Source: an uncultured Collinsella sp.
GTDB taxonomy: Bacteria; Actinomycetota; Coriobacteriia; Coriobacteriales; Coriobacteriaceae
Assembly: GCA_902495155.1 (NCBI GenBank)
Contig: CABUWD010000009.1
Location: 1 to 26,453, forward strand
Direction of reading: 5' to 3'
DNA: 26,453 nt
Position numbers and translations under genes: made by a program. The notes beneath the pieces are model-generated. The model worked only from the letters and a program-made list of their open reading frames with translations. It was not told the origin of the DNA and made no database searches. This document shows, one piece after another, positions 1 to 6,923 of this stretch (positions are counted from its first letter, which is position 1; the number at the start of each line of letters is the position of its first letter).

Positions 1-5
1 AATCG

Positions 6-40
6 CGGCCCTCCATTTGGGGTCGGGGCCGTCTGTTCTT
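6..40 (+). terminator. Possible terminator of a gene left of the window
   Basis: CGGCCC (6-11) and GGGCCG (26-31) form a 6-bp GC stem, followed by a T-rich stretch (TCTGTTCTTTCG). Read on the plus strand this would end a transcript entering from the left. The loop is long and the T-run is interrupted, so the call is weak. Nothing else is recognisable in bases 1-76. Confidence 0.3.
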
Positions 41-76
41 TCGTCCGCCTCGCCGCCCCGCTCAAGGGATATGAAA

Positions 77-1090
77 TTAATAACGCTCAAAGAAGGCAAG
101 CGCGTTGTCGCTGCAGAGCTTTTGCATCACGGTCTTGCCAAAATGCTTGGAGAGCATGTTCTGGAACTCGGGCATCTTGCTGGCATCGGAGAGGAAAGCG
201 GGCACCGTGGCGCCGTCCCAGTCGCCGCCGAGCGCGATGACGTCCTCGCCGCCCAGGTCGAGCCAGTGCTCGATATGTGCCGCCAGCTGGTCGAAGGTGA
301 CGTCTGCGGCGGTCTTGTCGGTTGCGTCGTTGGAAAGGAACTCGCTGCAGTAGTTGAGGCCGACGATGCCACCCGTGTCGCGAATGGTGCGGAACTGGTC
401 GTCGGTGAGGTTGCGCTTGACGCCGCAGACGGTGCGGGAGTTGGAGTGGCTGGCGACGAAGGGGCGCGTGGCGTGGGCGACAACCTCGTCAAAGCACTCA
501 TCGTTGAGGTGGGAGACGTCAAGTACCATGCCGGCGTGCTCCATCTGCGTAAGCGCCTCGATGCCGGCGGCGGTGAGGCCGGCGTGGGTGTCGTGGCCGC
601 TCGCGAGCGGTCCCTGCGCGTTCCAGCTGAGTGACGACATAAGCACGCCCAAGCTCTTGAGCACCTCGATCAGTGCGGGGTCCTCGGCAAAGAACGTGGC
701 GTTTTCGATGGTGTGGATGCAGGCGACCTTGCCGTCCTTGAGTGCGGGGCGAATGTCTGCGGCGCTGCGCACGTTGACCATACGGTCGTGGTTGAGCATT
801 GCCTGGCCGCTCATGTGCGCCATGATCTGCGCCTGGAAGCGCGCGGCGTGGGCGGTGGGAATCTCATCGGGGACAAACGTGGCGAAGCACTGTGCCCACG
901 GCGTGTTGCCGATCTTTGCGAGCGAGATGGCGCAGGCGTTGCCCTCGATGAGGTCGAAATCTTGCGGATGCGTTTCGTCGCCGGGGAAATAACCGTCGGT
1001 GCCGGCGGTAAAGCGCAGGTCGAGATCGAGCGTGGCCCAGCCGATGCGGTCGGCGGTGTCGCAGTGTAGGTCAAATACGGGATATGCCAT
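77..1090 (-). CDS. Membrane dipeptidase (peptidase family M19)
   Basis: A 337-residue zinc dipeptidase of the renal/microsomal dipeptidase family M19, expected to hydrolyse dipeptides in the cytoplasm. The N-terminus has the family motif FDLHCDT (the HxD metal pair). Further family blocks are the HTIENA segment with its metal-ligand Glu, LDVSHLND, FVASHSNSRTVC and a C-terminal IALGGDWDG. Length is normal for bacterial members. An upstream in-frame Met at 1120 is possible, but I chose 1090 because GGAGGAACC lies directly before it and homology begins immediately after. No signal peptide is seen, so membrane attachment is not implied. It is divergent from the SlyD/UreE-like pair. Family assignment is firm; the substrate is inferred only from the family. 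Confidence 0.92.
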   Translation of the reverse strand: MAYPVFDLHCDTADRIGWATLDLDLRFTAGTDGYFPGDETHPQDFDLIEGNACAISLAKIGNTPWAQCFATFVPDEIPTAHAARFQAQIMAHMSGQAMLNHDRMVNVRSAADIRPALKDGKVACIHTIENATFFAEDPALIEVLKSLGVLMSSLSWNAQGPLASGHDTHAGLTAAGIEALTQMEHAGMVLDVSHLNDECFDEVVAHATRPFVASHSNSRTVCGVKRNLTDDQFRTIRDTGGIVGLNYCSEFLSNDATDKTAADVTFDQLAAHIEHWLDLGGEDVIALGGDWDGATVPAFLSDASKMPEFQNMLSKHFGKTVMQKLCSDNALAFFERY

Positions 1091-1146
1091 GGTTCCTCCG
1101 GTTGCAGCGTTTCTTTGCAAACTGTCATTGAATTGTATGACTAGGG

Positions 1147-1152
1147 TATAGT
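1147..1152 (+). promoter_or_regulatory. Possible -10 box for the SlyD/UreE-like operon
   Basis: TATAGT lies about 60 bp before the ATG at 1211, in the short divergent spacer. No convincing -35 hexamer sits at the right distance, so this is a weak promoter call. Confidence 0.3.
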
Positions 1153-1210
1153 TAGCGCCATATGTTCACGGCGGCCCGCGTTGTGCGCCGCCCTTATCAC
1201 GGAGGTTACC

Positions 1211-1639
1211 ATGTCCAACCAGGGCAAGAAGGTCAAGACTCATTATCGCGGCACGCTCGACGACGGCACGCAGTTCGATAGCTCCTACGATCGCGGCGAG
1301 CCGCTGGAGTTCACCTGCGGCGCCGGTCAGATGATCAAGGGCTTCGACGCCGCTGTTGTCGACATGCAGGTGGGCGAGAAGAAGACCGTGCACATTCCTG
1401 CTGCCGATGCCTACGGCGAGCACAATCCCGAGATGGTTATTACCTTCCCGGCCGAGCAGGTTCCCAACATCGAGCAGATCGAGAAGGGCATGAAGCTCTT
1501 CCTGTCCACGCCGAGCGGCATGCCCGTCCCCGCCGTCGTCATCGACGTAACGCCCGAGGCCGTGACGCTCGATGCCAACCACGAGCTTGCCGGCAAGGAC
1601 CTCAACTTTGATATCGAGCTCGTCGAGGTCGAGGACTAG
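1211..1639 (+). CDS. FKBP-type peptidyl-prolyl isomerase, SlyD family
   Basis: A 142-residue cytoplasmic prolyl cis-trans isomerase. The FKBP core starts at VKTHYRGTLDDGTQFDSS and continues through PLEFTCGAGQMIKGFD. It is interrupted by the insert-in-flap segment typical of SlyD, and closes with LDANHELAGKDLNFDIEL, the SlyD signature. The usual His/Cys-rich metal-binding tail of enterobacterial SlyD is absent; the protein ends in acidic residues (VEVED). The start at 1211 follows GGAGG by five bases. The gene ends 3 bases before a UreE-like gene, so the two are almost certainly cotranscribed. SlyD proteins elsewhere act both as chaperones and in nickel handling, which makes this pairing meaningful. 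A shorter generic FKBP is the alternative, but the insert favours SlyD. Confidence 0.93.
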   Translation: MSNQGKKVKTHYRGTLDDGTQFDSSYDRGEPLEFTCGAGQMIKGFDAAVVDMQVGEKKTVHIPAADAYGEHNPEMVITFPAEQVPNIEQIEKGMKLFLSTPSGMPVPAVVIDVTPEAVTLDANHELAGKDLNFDIELVEVED

Positions 1640-1642
1640 AGT

Positions 1643-2221
1643 ATGCCTGAACGCTTGGTTTCGACGACATGCTTGGGAAATCTCAACGATCCGTCCTATG
1701 AACTCCTGCTTCGCCGGAAGTTGGGCGGCGTCTTTGAAGTTGACGAGCTACTGCTCGATTGGGACCAGGCTGATGCATGCGCGTTTGTGGGCGTGACGGA
1801 ACTGGGGCGCACGATCGATGTTCGGTTGGATACTGCCGACGGCGGTCGTCTTGCCGATGGCGACGTGCTCACCATTGACCGTTCGGGCATGGTGCCCGTG
1901 GCGGTTATTGTGCGCCTGCGCAGCGCCGAGGTCTATTTGGTCGAAGTCGACCGCATGGATCCGATTGCGCTCGCGCATGCGTGCTGGGAGATCGGCAACA
2001 TGCATACGCCACTTTTCCGAGGCGATTCGGACGAGCATACCGTGCGCATGTATACGCCGGTGCAGCCTGTTTTGGGCCGCATGCTCCGGGGCGTCGAGGG
2101 CGTTCGGCTCTCGGTGGTTACCCGTGAACTCGATTCGGACCGGCGCTTTGCGTCGAGTGCGGCGGATGCCGTTGTGAGTATGGCTCCAGACTTTACGATC
2201 GTAAAGAAGGCGCGCGGTTAA
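1643..2221 (+). CDS. UreE-like nickel metallochaperone homologue
   Basis: A 192-residue protein resembling urease accessory protein UreE. A beta-rich N-terminal half (GRTIDVRLDTADGGRLADGDVL) matches the UreE peptide-binding domain. A ferredoxin-like second half carries ALAHACWEIGNMHTPLF, aligning with the UreE block that holds the metal-binding His (GNRH in classical UreE, GNMH here, His at the same place). It then has a VLGRMLRGVEGVRL helix like the UreE DMLR segment. The His-rich C-terminal tail of many UreE proteins is missing. Its spacing of 3 bases from the SlyD-like gene implies translational coupling. No urease structural gene is visible in the window, so the client may be another nickel enzyme or a urease elsewhere. 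The family resemblance is read by eye; the function is inference. Confidence 0.72.
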   Translation: MPERLVSTTCLGNLNDPSYELLLRRKLGGVFEVDELLLDWDQADACAFVGVTELGRTIDVRLDTADGGRLADGDVLTIDRSGMVPVAVIVRLRSAEVYLVEVDRMDPIALAHACWEIGNMHTPLFRGDSDEHTVRMYTPVQPVLGRMLRGVEGVRLSVVTRELDSDRRFASSAADAVVSMAPDFTIVKKARG

Positions 2222-2234
2222 CGTGCGTATAAGT

Positions 2235-2277
2235 AAGACGGACTTTGAGAGGCAACTATTCAAAGTCCGTCTTTCTG
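2235..2277 (+). terminator. Intrinsic terminator after the UreE-like gene
   Basis: A perfect 14-bp stem (AAGACGGACTTTGA at 2235-2248 with its complement at 2260-2273) and an 11-base loop are followed by a short TTTCT tract. It separates the SlyD/UreE-like operon from the HAD gene. Confidence 0.8.
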
Positions 2278-2304
2278 TTGATGAGATGCTGTGGGGGAAA
2301 GCAT

Positions 2305-3102
2305 ATGGGTCTTGAAGGAATCAAGCTGATTGCATGCGATTTGGACGGTACGTTGCTGCATCCGGGGGAGCGCGAGCCGCGTTCCGAGGCCTTTGAGCTT
2401 ATCGATGAGCTGCATCGTCGCGGTATCGTGTTTATGCCGGCGAGTGGCCGTCAATATGCGAGCCTGCGCTACCTGTTTGCCCCGGTGGCCGATGAACTCG
2501 CCTATGTATGCGAAAACGGAGCCCTGGTGATGAGCGAGGGACGTGCCGTTGTCAAGCGTTCCATGGAGCGCAGCCTTGCTATGGATATCGCGAATGCCGT
2601 GGTTGCGTATCCCCATGCCGACGTGACCCTTTCGTGCGAGGGGCACCTCTACACCATGAGCGGCAATGATGCGTTCGTCGACCATTTACGCTATGAGGTC
2701 CACTGCGATGTGGCGGTGGTCGACCGTCCCGAGGACATCGACGAGGACGTCATTAAGATTGCCTTCCAGACGCCCGAGGTTGATCAGCCGGCGGCGCTGG
2801 AGCATTTTGAGCGCCTCTTTAGCGACCGTGTCGACGTGATGACGTCGGGAACCGAATGGACGGACTTTATCGGTTTCGGTTCGGGCAAGGGCTCCGCGCT
2901 TGCCGATTACGGTCGTGCCCTGGGTATTTCGCCCGATGAGATGATGGCGTTTGGCGACAATGAGAACGATCGCGACATGCTCAACGTCGTGGGCCATCCC
3001 TATCTGATGGAGAGCTGTAACCCCTCTATGCGTGGCATCAACGACCGCGTCCGCTACGTGCGCACGGTCGAAGAAGAGCTGCGTCGTCTACTTGCTGAGT
3101 AG
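2305..3102 (+). CDS. Cof-type HAD-superfamily hydrolase
   Basis: A 265-residue cytoplasmic phosphatase of the HAD superfamily, Cof/YbiV-like subgroup with a C2B cap. Motif I is IACDLDGTLL near residue 10, with the nucleophile and acid/base Asp pair. Motif II is MPASGRQ. Motif III/IV are GSGKGSALADYGRALGI and MAFGDNENDRDML, which bind magnesium. Members dephosphorylate sugar phosphates or flavin-type substrates; the exact substrate cannot be read from sequence. The start at 2305 follows GTGGGGGAAAGCAT; an in-frame start at 2245 is rejected because it lies inside the preceding terminator hairpin. The stop codon TAG at 3100-3102 is the first three bases of a large palindrome shared with the convergent perR-like gene. 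Confidence 0.92.
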   Translation: MGLEGIKLIACDLDGTLLHPGEREPRSEAFELIDELHRRGIVFMPASGRQYASLRYLFAPVADELAYVCENGALVMSEGRAVVKRSMERSLAMDIANAVVAYPHADVTLSCEGHLYTMSGNDAFVDHLRYEVHCDVAVVDRPEDIDEDVIKIAFQTPEVDQPAALEHFERLFSDRVDVMTSGTEWTDFIGFGSGKGSALADYGRALGISPDEMMAFGDNENDRDMLNVVGHPYLMESCNPSMRGINDRVRYVRTVEEELRRLLAE

Positions 3103-3182
3103 ACATTTGGGACATGTCTAGAAATCTACTTTTTGCTGCAAAGTGCGGAAAGGTGGATTTTAAGGCATGTTCCAAACATCTA
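3100..3182. repeat. 83-bp imperfect palindrome between two convergent stop codons
   Basis: Left arm 3100-3133 and right arm 3149-3182 are inverted copies of each other over 34 positions without gaps, with a 15-base loop (3134-3148). Of the 34 pairs, 26 are Watson-Crick, 5 are G-U wobbles when read as plus-strand RNA, and 3 are mismatches. The left end is the TAG stop of the HAD gene; the right end is the reversed TAG stop of the perR-like gene. It probably serves as a bidirectional transcription barrier or 3'-end stabiliser. It could also be a copy of a dispersed palindromic repeat. There is no clean U-tract after the stem. Confidence 0.75.
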
Positions 3183-3560
3183 CCGGCAGTCGGGGCAGAG
3201 ACCCTCGAAGATGGTGTAGTGCGACGTGACGTGCCAGCCGATTTGCTCGGACGCTTTGGCGTCGAGCTGGGCATCGAAGGGGAGCGGTACGTCGATGACG
3301 CGGCTGCATGAGGTGCAGATGATATGCGCATGCGGCTCGATCGTGCGATCGAAGCGGCTGCCGCCCGGCGTCTTGATGGAGAGAATCTCGCCGGCATCTG
3401 CCAAGAGATCGAGGTTGCGGTAGACCGTGCCGCGGCTGATCTTGTCATCCTGTTCGCGCACGGCGTTGTAGATTTCGTCGGCGGTGGGATGGTTATAGCT
3501 TTGGCGCACGGCGTCAAGAACCAGCTTTCGCTGCTTGGTATTCCTTCTTTGCACCGCCAT
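3180..3560 (-). CDS. perR: Fur-family repressor, PerR-like
   Basis: A 126-residue metal-dependent DNA-binding regulator. The N-terminal winged helix includes HPTADEIYNAV and the recognition segment ISRGTVYRNLDLL. The C-terminal dimer domain carries a structural zinc site of two Cys pairs (C82/C85 and C122/C125). The residues used by PerR proteins for the regulatory iron/manganese site are all present: H24, D71, H77, H79 and D90. This pattern favours a peroxide sensor over a plain iron-responsive Fur, although Fur proteins share several of these residues. The start at 3560 follows AGAGGCGAG. No peroxide-defence gene is adjacent. The symbol is a best guess within the Fur family. Confidence 0.85.
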   Translation of the reverse strand: MAVQRRNTKQRKLVLDAVRQSYNHPTADEIYNAVREQDDKISRGTVYRNLDLLADAGEILSIKTPGGSRFDRTIEPHAHIICTSCSRVIDVPLPFDAQLDAKASEQIGWHVTSHYTIFEGLCPDCR

Positions 3561-3584
3561 GCGCCTCGCCTCTTTTCTATCAAC

Positions 3585-3625
3585 GGTCGTAGGTAAATGA
3601 TACCGTATTTAGCACACAATACTAA
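3585..3625 (-). promoter_or_regulatory. Candidate promoter of the perR-like gene
   Basis: On the minus strand TTAGTA and TATCAT are 17 bases apart, upstream of the perR-like start. The overlapping AT-rich TTATTAGTATTGTG partly resembles half of a Per box, which would fit autoregulation, but the symmetry is poor. Confidence 0.35.
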
Positions 3626-4032
3626 TAACGAGGCGTGAAACCGTCTTCATTGGTAAGTGGGGCTCGGGCCTGGGCGTCTACGAGGCGAAAACGCGTTCCC
3701 ATGCGCTCGTAGGAGGCATGAAGCGCCTCGAGATGAGATAGGATATTTGCCGGAGCTCCCTGTATCTCCATCTCGACTGAGCCGTCTTCCATGTTACGCA
3801 CCCAGCCGGTGAGCGCGCGTGCCTGCGCGAGGTTGGTGTTGGTAAAGCGGAAACCGACGCCCTGGACCTGCCCCTCCCACCGCAGGAAATAGCGCTGCGG
3901 GGCGTCTTGAGTGGCCCCGTCGCTTGCGAGCACGGTGAGCCTACGGCGCAGCTCGAGCTCGACGCCAGAAGGCTTTTGGGGTTCGCGGCCGCCGCCGGCG
4001 ACGCTGGAGAAGAACGTATCGAAGAAGCCCAT
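3622..4032 (-). CDS. acyP: Acylphosphatase-domain protein
   Basis: A 136-residue protein whose C-terminal 90 residues are an acylphosphatase, which hydrolyses carboxyl-phosphate bonds of small acyl phosphates. The signature GQVQGVGFRFTNTNLA (residues 54-69) contains the catalytic Arg62. The second signature GWVRNMEDGSVEMEIQG contains the catalytic Asn80. The first 45 residues are an extra segment, with MGFFDTFFSSVAGGG at the N-terminus that could be an amphipathic or membrane-touching helix. Classical acylphosphatases are about 90-100 residues, so this is an N-terminally extended form. The start at 4032 lies two bases after the stop of the oxidoreductase gene, indicating translational coupling. 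An upstream in-frame start at 4167 would fall deep inside that gene and is rejected. Confidence 0.88.
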   Translation of the reverse strand: MGFFDTFFSSVAGGGREPQKPSGVELELRRRLTVLASDGATQDAPQRYFLRWEGQVQGVGFRFTNTNLAQARALTGWVRNMEDGSVEMEIQGAPANILSHLEALHASYERMGTRFRLVDAQARAPLTNEDGFTPRY

Positions 4033-4034
4033 CG

Positions 4035-5141
4035 CTATGCCTGCTTGCCTGCGTCGGCCGGGAAGGTTATGCCGGCCTGCTGGCGCACGGCATCCATGAT
4101 GCGCAGTGAGACGAGCGTGACATCGCGGTAGTGGCCAAGCTCGTGACGTCCCGCCGGGGTCTCCCAAATCTCTTCCTTGACGTTATCGATGCCGCCGATG
4201 GCGGTGATAAAGTCTGCGAGTTCGTATTCCATGGTGTTGCTCGATTTGGGCAGGTCGAGCATGCGGCCGTTGTCGCTCTGTTCGCGCGGCGCCTCGGTCG
4301 CCGAGCCGCGTACGACGTCGCCGCGATAGTCGATGCGGACGTTGCGGGGCGTGGACAGATGGTCAATCTGGATAGTGCCACGCTCGCCTTCGATCTGCGA
4401 GGGCAGCAGGTCATTCGTAATTTTGGAGTGCGCGAGCTCGACGGAGATGCGGCCACCGCCGTAGCTGGCGAGGATGGAACCGCAGCCATCGATGGGGCCA
4501 TGGGTGAGCTCTTGCGTGGTGGGGTCGAGCAGAGTAGCCATGCTCGTAAGGCCGGAGGGCATGCCGAAGATCTCGACCATGGGCTCGACGGTGTAGACGC
4601 CAATATCCATGAGGGAACCCGATGCCATATTGCAGTCGAAGATATTGGTGGCGTGTCCCGCGAGAATCTCGTTGTAGCGCGAGGAATATTTGCCAAAGCG
4701 CAATGAGGCGCGGCGGATGGGGGCGATCTCACCCAGGGCGTCCTCGATGGCGTGGAAAGCGGGATCGTGGAGGGGGCGCATGGCCTCGAGGGCTACGACG
4801 CCCGCCGCCTCGGCTGCGCGAAAGACCTCGAACGCCTGTGCCTCGGTGGCACAAAAAGGCTTTTCGACGATGACGTGCTTGCCACCGGCGATGCCGGCAA
4901 GGGCCTGCTCGTAGTGAAGCGCGTTAGGGCTGCCGATGTAGACGGCGTCGACGTCGTCGGCGGACGCAAGCTCGTCAAGTGCGGTGAAGTTACGCTCGCC
5001 ACCGTGCTTAGCGGTGAAGGCGGCGCCGCGATCTGCATCGCGCGAGAGCGTGCCCACAAACGCAGCTTGGTCGTTGGCGTTGACGACCTGGATAAAGTCG
5101 TCGGTAATCATGGATGTGCCGATGGTCGCTATACGCAGCAT
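4035..5141 (-). CDS. Gfo/Idh/MocA-family oxidoreductase
   Basis: A 368-residue NAD(P)-dependent oxidoreductase. The N-terminal Rossmann fold begins LRIATIGTSMITDDFI, the variant of the glycine motif typical of the YulF-like subgroup. It is followed by DVDAVYIGSPNALHYEQA and the family hallmark VEKPFCATEAQA. The C-terminal alpha/beta substrate domain includes SGSLMDIGVYTVEPM, which holds catalytic-region residues. Members oxidise or reduce sugars, inositols or related polyols; the substrate cannot be deduced. The ATG at 5141 is preceded by GAGGGGG. It is the first gene of a two-gene unit with the acylphosphatase. The Shine-Dalgarno sequence can pair with an upstream complement (see the hairpin at 5146-5191). 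Confidence 0.9.
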   Translation of the reverse strand: MLRIATIGTSMITDDFIQVVNANDQAAFVGTLSRDADRGAAFTAKHGGERNFTALDELASADDVDAVYIGSPNALHYEQALAGIAGGKHVIVEKPFCATEAQAFEVFRAAEAAGVVALEAMRPLHDPAFHAIEDALGEIAPIRRASLRFGKYSSRYNEILAGHATNIFDCNMASGSLMDIGVYTVEPMVEIFGMPSGLTSMATLLDPTTQELTHGPIDGCGSILASYGGGRISVELAHSKITNDLLPSQIEGERGTIQIDHLSTPRNVRIDYRGDVVRGSATEAPREQSDNGRMLDLPKSSNTMEYELADFITAIGGIDNVKEEIWETPAGRHELGHYRDVTLVSLRIMDAVRQQAGITFPADAGKQA

Positions 5142-5145
5142 GTAT

Positions 5146-5191
5146 CCCCCTCGTGCCGTTCGGTTTACAGGATGAGTGTAGCGCGAGGGGG
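5146..5191 (-). promoter_or_regulatory. Hairpin covering the Shine-Dalgarno of the Gfo/Idh gene
   Basis: CCCCCTCG (5146-5153) is perfectly complementary to CGAGGGGG (5184-5191). On the minus-strand mRNA the downstream arm is the ribosome binding site itself, so a transcript starting upstream of 5191 could mask its own start. If transcription begins inside the loop (a TACACT -10-like box lies there), the hairpin would not form. Confidence 0.35.
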
Positions 5192-5216
5192 CAGGAAATA
5201 GCGTGCGAAAACGCCG

Positions 5217-5702
5217 TTACAGGTCGCTCTCGTTAAAGCCGGCGTCGATATCGAGGTTGCTGCCGTCGGCCGCCGTGGTGGCAAGCTCGTCGCAGCGCTC
5301 GTTGAGCTCATGGCCGGCGTGGCCCTTAACCCAGATGAACTCCACTTTGTGCTTGCTCTTTGCGGTGAGCAGGCGCTCCCACAGGTCGCGGTTCTTGACG
5401 GGCTGCTTGTTGGCGGTCTTCCAGCCGCGTTTTTTCCATCCGTCAATCCAGTGCTTGTTGAAGGCGTTGACGACGTACTGCGAATCGGAATGGACCTCGA
5501 CGTCGCAGGGGCGGTTGAGCGCCTCGAGCGCTACGATGACCGCCATGAGCTCCATGCGGTTGTTGGTGGTCTTGGCGTAGCCGCGCGAAAGCTCGGAGGT
5601 GAAGGTCTTGCCGGCGGGGTTGGTGTATTTGAGCACGGCGCCGTAGCCGCCGCGTCCCGGATTTGATCGGGCCGAGCCGTCGGTATAGATGATGACCTTC
5701 AC
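5217..5702 (-). CDS. rnhA: Ribonuclease HI
   Basis: A 161-residue endonuclease that cleaves the RNA strand of RNA-DNA hybrids, acting in the cytoplasm on primers and R-loops. The four carboxylates of the active site are visible: D8 in YTDGSARSNPG, E51 in NNRMELMAV, D73 in HSDSQYV and D138 in NERCDELA. H128 in KGHAGH is the usual activating histidine. The basic handle region WIDGWKKRGWKTANKQPVKN is present, as in the E. coli enzyme. The start is the GTG at 5702, six bases after AAAGGA; an in-frame ATG at 5753 lacks homology and a ribosome site. Length is standard. It stands alone between the LysR gene and the Gfo/Idh operon. Confidence 0.96.
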   Translation of the reverse strand: MKVIIYTDGSARSNPGRGGYGAVLKYTNPAGKTFTSELSRGYAKTTNNRMELMAVIVALEALNRPCDVEVHSDSQYVVNAFNKHWIDGWKKRGWKTANKQPVKNRDLWERLLTAKSKHKVEFIWVKGHAGHELNERCDELATTAADGSNLDIDAGFNESDL

Positions 5703-5765
5703 ATGGTTCCTTTCGTTGGGTATGTTTCGTGCGAGTGACCATTGTAGCGCCATGCCCGCCGGGGG

Positions 5766-6704
5766 CTAGCAATCTGCGATTTCTACCCCGTCTTCCGACA
5801 GTTGGTTGGCATGGATGATGCGGTTGAGCTCGTCGAGGTATTGCTGCAAGAGGGGAGAGGGCTTGCGGTCGTCATGCATGATGTAGCCCACATGCATCGT
5901 TGGGGCGTCTGCCAGCGGGATCGAGGCCATGCCCCACTGCATTTCATTGGAGAGGACGCCGGTCGACAGGGTGTAACCGTTCGACGTGATAAGCAGGTTG
6001 GTAAGTGTTCCGCGGTCCGAGATTCGTATGTTGCGGTCGCAAGGGATGTAGCTAAAGGGTTCCTCGGCGTAATAGAAGGAGTTCGAGGTTCCCTGCTCAA
6101 AGCTGTAGCGCGTATAGGGCGTGAGGTCGGCAAGGGACAGCTGAGGGCGGCGTGCGAGCGGGTGACGTTCGCTGACGAAGACGTGGACCGTCGCGTCGAA
6201 TAGGGGATGGAAGCTTGCACGGGCATCGGCGAAGGCCTTCTGCAGAACGCGGGCGTTAAAGTCATCCAGATACAGAATGCCGATATCGCTGCGAAACGCA
6301 CGGACGTCATCGATGATCTGCGATGTGGTGGTCTCGCGCATGATGAACTCGAACTTGCTGTCGCGGCAGCGCTCGACGACGTTGACAAAGGCCTCGACCG
6401 AAAACGCGTAGTGTTGGGCCGAGATGGCAAGGCGGGCTTGCGGGATGCCGCCGTCTTCGTAGCGGGCCTCGAGCATGTCGGCCTGCTCAACGACCTGGCG
6501 CGCATAGCCCAAAAGCTCGGTGCCATCGTTGGTGAGCGTGACGCCGCGGCTGGAGCGCGTAAAGATTTCCAGATGGAGCTCCTGTTCCAGGCTTTTGACG
6601 GCGTTTGAGATGTTGGACTGAGCGGTATAGAGGCGCTGGGCCGCGGCGTTGATTGAGCCGGACTCTGCCACGGCGATCAAAAAGCGAAGCTGCTGGAGGG
6701 TCAT
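5766..6704 (-). CDS. LysR-family transcriptional regulator
   Basis: A 312-residue regulator. The N-terminal winged helix-turn-helix (MTLQQLRFLIAVAESGSINAAAQRLYTAQSNISNAVKSLE region, residues 1-60) is classical LysR. The remainder is the periplasmic-binding-like effector domain in two subdomains (from about residue 90). It is divergent from metY, the usual arrangement in which a LysR protein controls the neighbouring gene and itself. Its target site is probably the palindrome at 6725-6745. That placement suggests a sulfur-amino-acid regulator responding to a pathway intermediate, by analogy with CysB/CysL/MetR-type proteins; the effector is unknown. The ATG at 6704 is preceded by AAAGGA at good spacing. 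Confidence 0.93.
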   Translation of the reverse strand: MTLQQLRFLIAVAESGSINAAAQRLYTAQSNISNAVKSLEQELHLEIFTRSSRGVTLTNDGTELLGYARQVVEQADMLEARYEDGGIPQARLAISAQHYAFSVEAFVNVVERCRDSKFEFIMRETTTSQIIDDVRAFRSDIGILYLDDFNARVLQKAFADARASFHPLFDATVHVFVSERHPLARRPQLSLADLTPYTRYSFEQGTSNSFYYAEEPFSYIPCDRNIRISDRGTLTNLLITSNGYTLSTGVLSNEMQWGMASIPLADAPTMHVGYIMHDDRKPSPLLQQYLDELNRIIHANQLSEDGVEIADC

Positions 6705-6724
6705 CGGCGCCCGTCCTTTCGTGT

Positions 6725-6745
6725 GTTATCTACAAAACCGATAAC
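6725..6745. promoter_or_regulatory. LysR-type T-N11-A operator
   Basis: GTTATC (6725-6730) and GATAAC (6740-6745) form a perfect inverted repeat with a 9-base spacer, containing the T-N11-A core. It lies 20 bp upstream of the LysR start and about 20 bp upstream of the metY -35 box. That is where an autoregulating LysR protein with a divergent target is expected to bind. Confidence 0.65.
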
Positions 6746-6765
6746 AGGTTAGCGCTTTTAAGTGA

Positions 6766-6794
6766 TTGACCGAGAGAAACAATGCTCGTACTAT
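6766..6794 (+). promoter_or_regulatory. metY promoter
   Basis: TTGACC (6766-6771) and TACTAT (6789-6794) are separated by exactly 17 bases. Transcription would start near 6801, giving a leader of about 175 nt before the metY ATG at 6979. Confidence 0.75.
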
Positions 6795-6847
6795 TCAAAA
6801 CACACAAAGGCGGTAGGTACTTAAGCCAACCACGGAACCGGGATGCG

Positions 6848-6923
6848 AAAGGAGGCCCGCATATGAATTGCTTACCAAGACGAATGCCGGGCTCCTGTTT
6901 GCGCCCGTCGGTGTGATCAGGAG
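6848..6923 (+). promoter_or_regulatory. Candidate attenuator structures in the metY leader
   Basis: Three helices that cannot coexist can be drawn. A: GGAG/CCCG/CAT (6851-6862, one bulge) with ATG/CGGG/CTCC (6884-6895), which would mask the leader-peptide ribosome site. B: CGGGC (6888-6892) with GCCCG (6903-6907). C: CTCCTG (6892-6897) with CAGGAG (6918-6923). Helix C starts over the second Cys codon of the leader ORF, so a ribosome stalled there would prevent C. The downstream region is U-rich but has no tight U-tract, so the output (termination or translation) is open. It does not match SAM-I, SAM-II or T-box cores that I know. Confidence 0.5.
6863..6916 (+). CDS. 17-residue leader peptide upstream of metY
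   Basis: A short ORF encoding MNCLPRRMPGSCLRPSV lies wholly within the metY mRNA leader. Its ATG is preceded by AAAGGAGG with seven bases of spacing, a better ribosome site than many full genes here. It contains Cys codons at positions 3 and 12 and an internal Met at 8. It ends with TGA 62 bases before metY. Leader ORFs with Cys codons that couple translation to expression of cysteine/methionine genes are known in actinobacteria. Here, cysteine- or methionine-dependent stalling would shift the hairpins listed at 6848-6923. It was too short for routine ORF calling. The ORF and ribosome site are seen directly; the regulatory role is inferred. Confidence 0.6.
   Translation: MNCLPRRMPGSCLRPSV

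Noticed and set aside
3042..3619. 193-codon reverse open frame over the perR-like gene
   Set aside because: Out of frame with the clear Fur-family gene and rich in Ser/Arg, a typical shadow.
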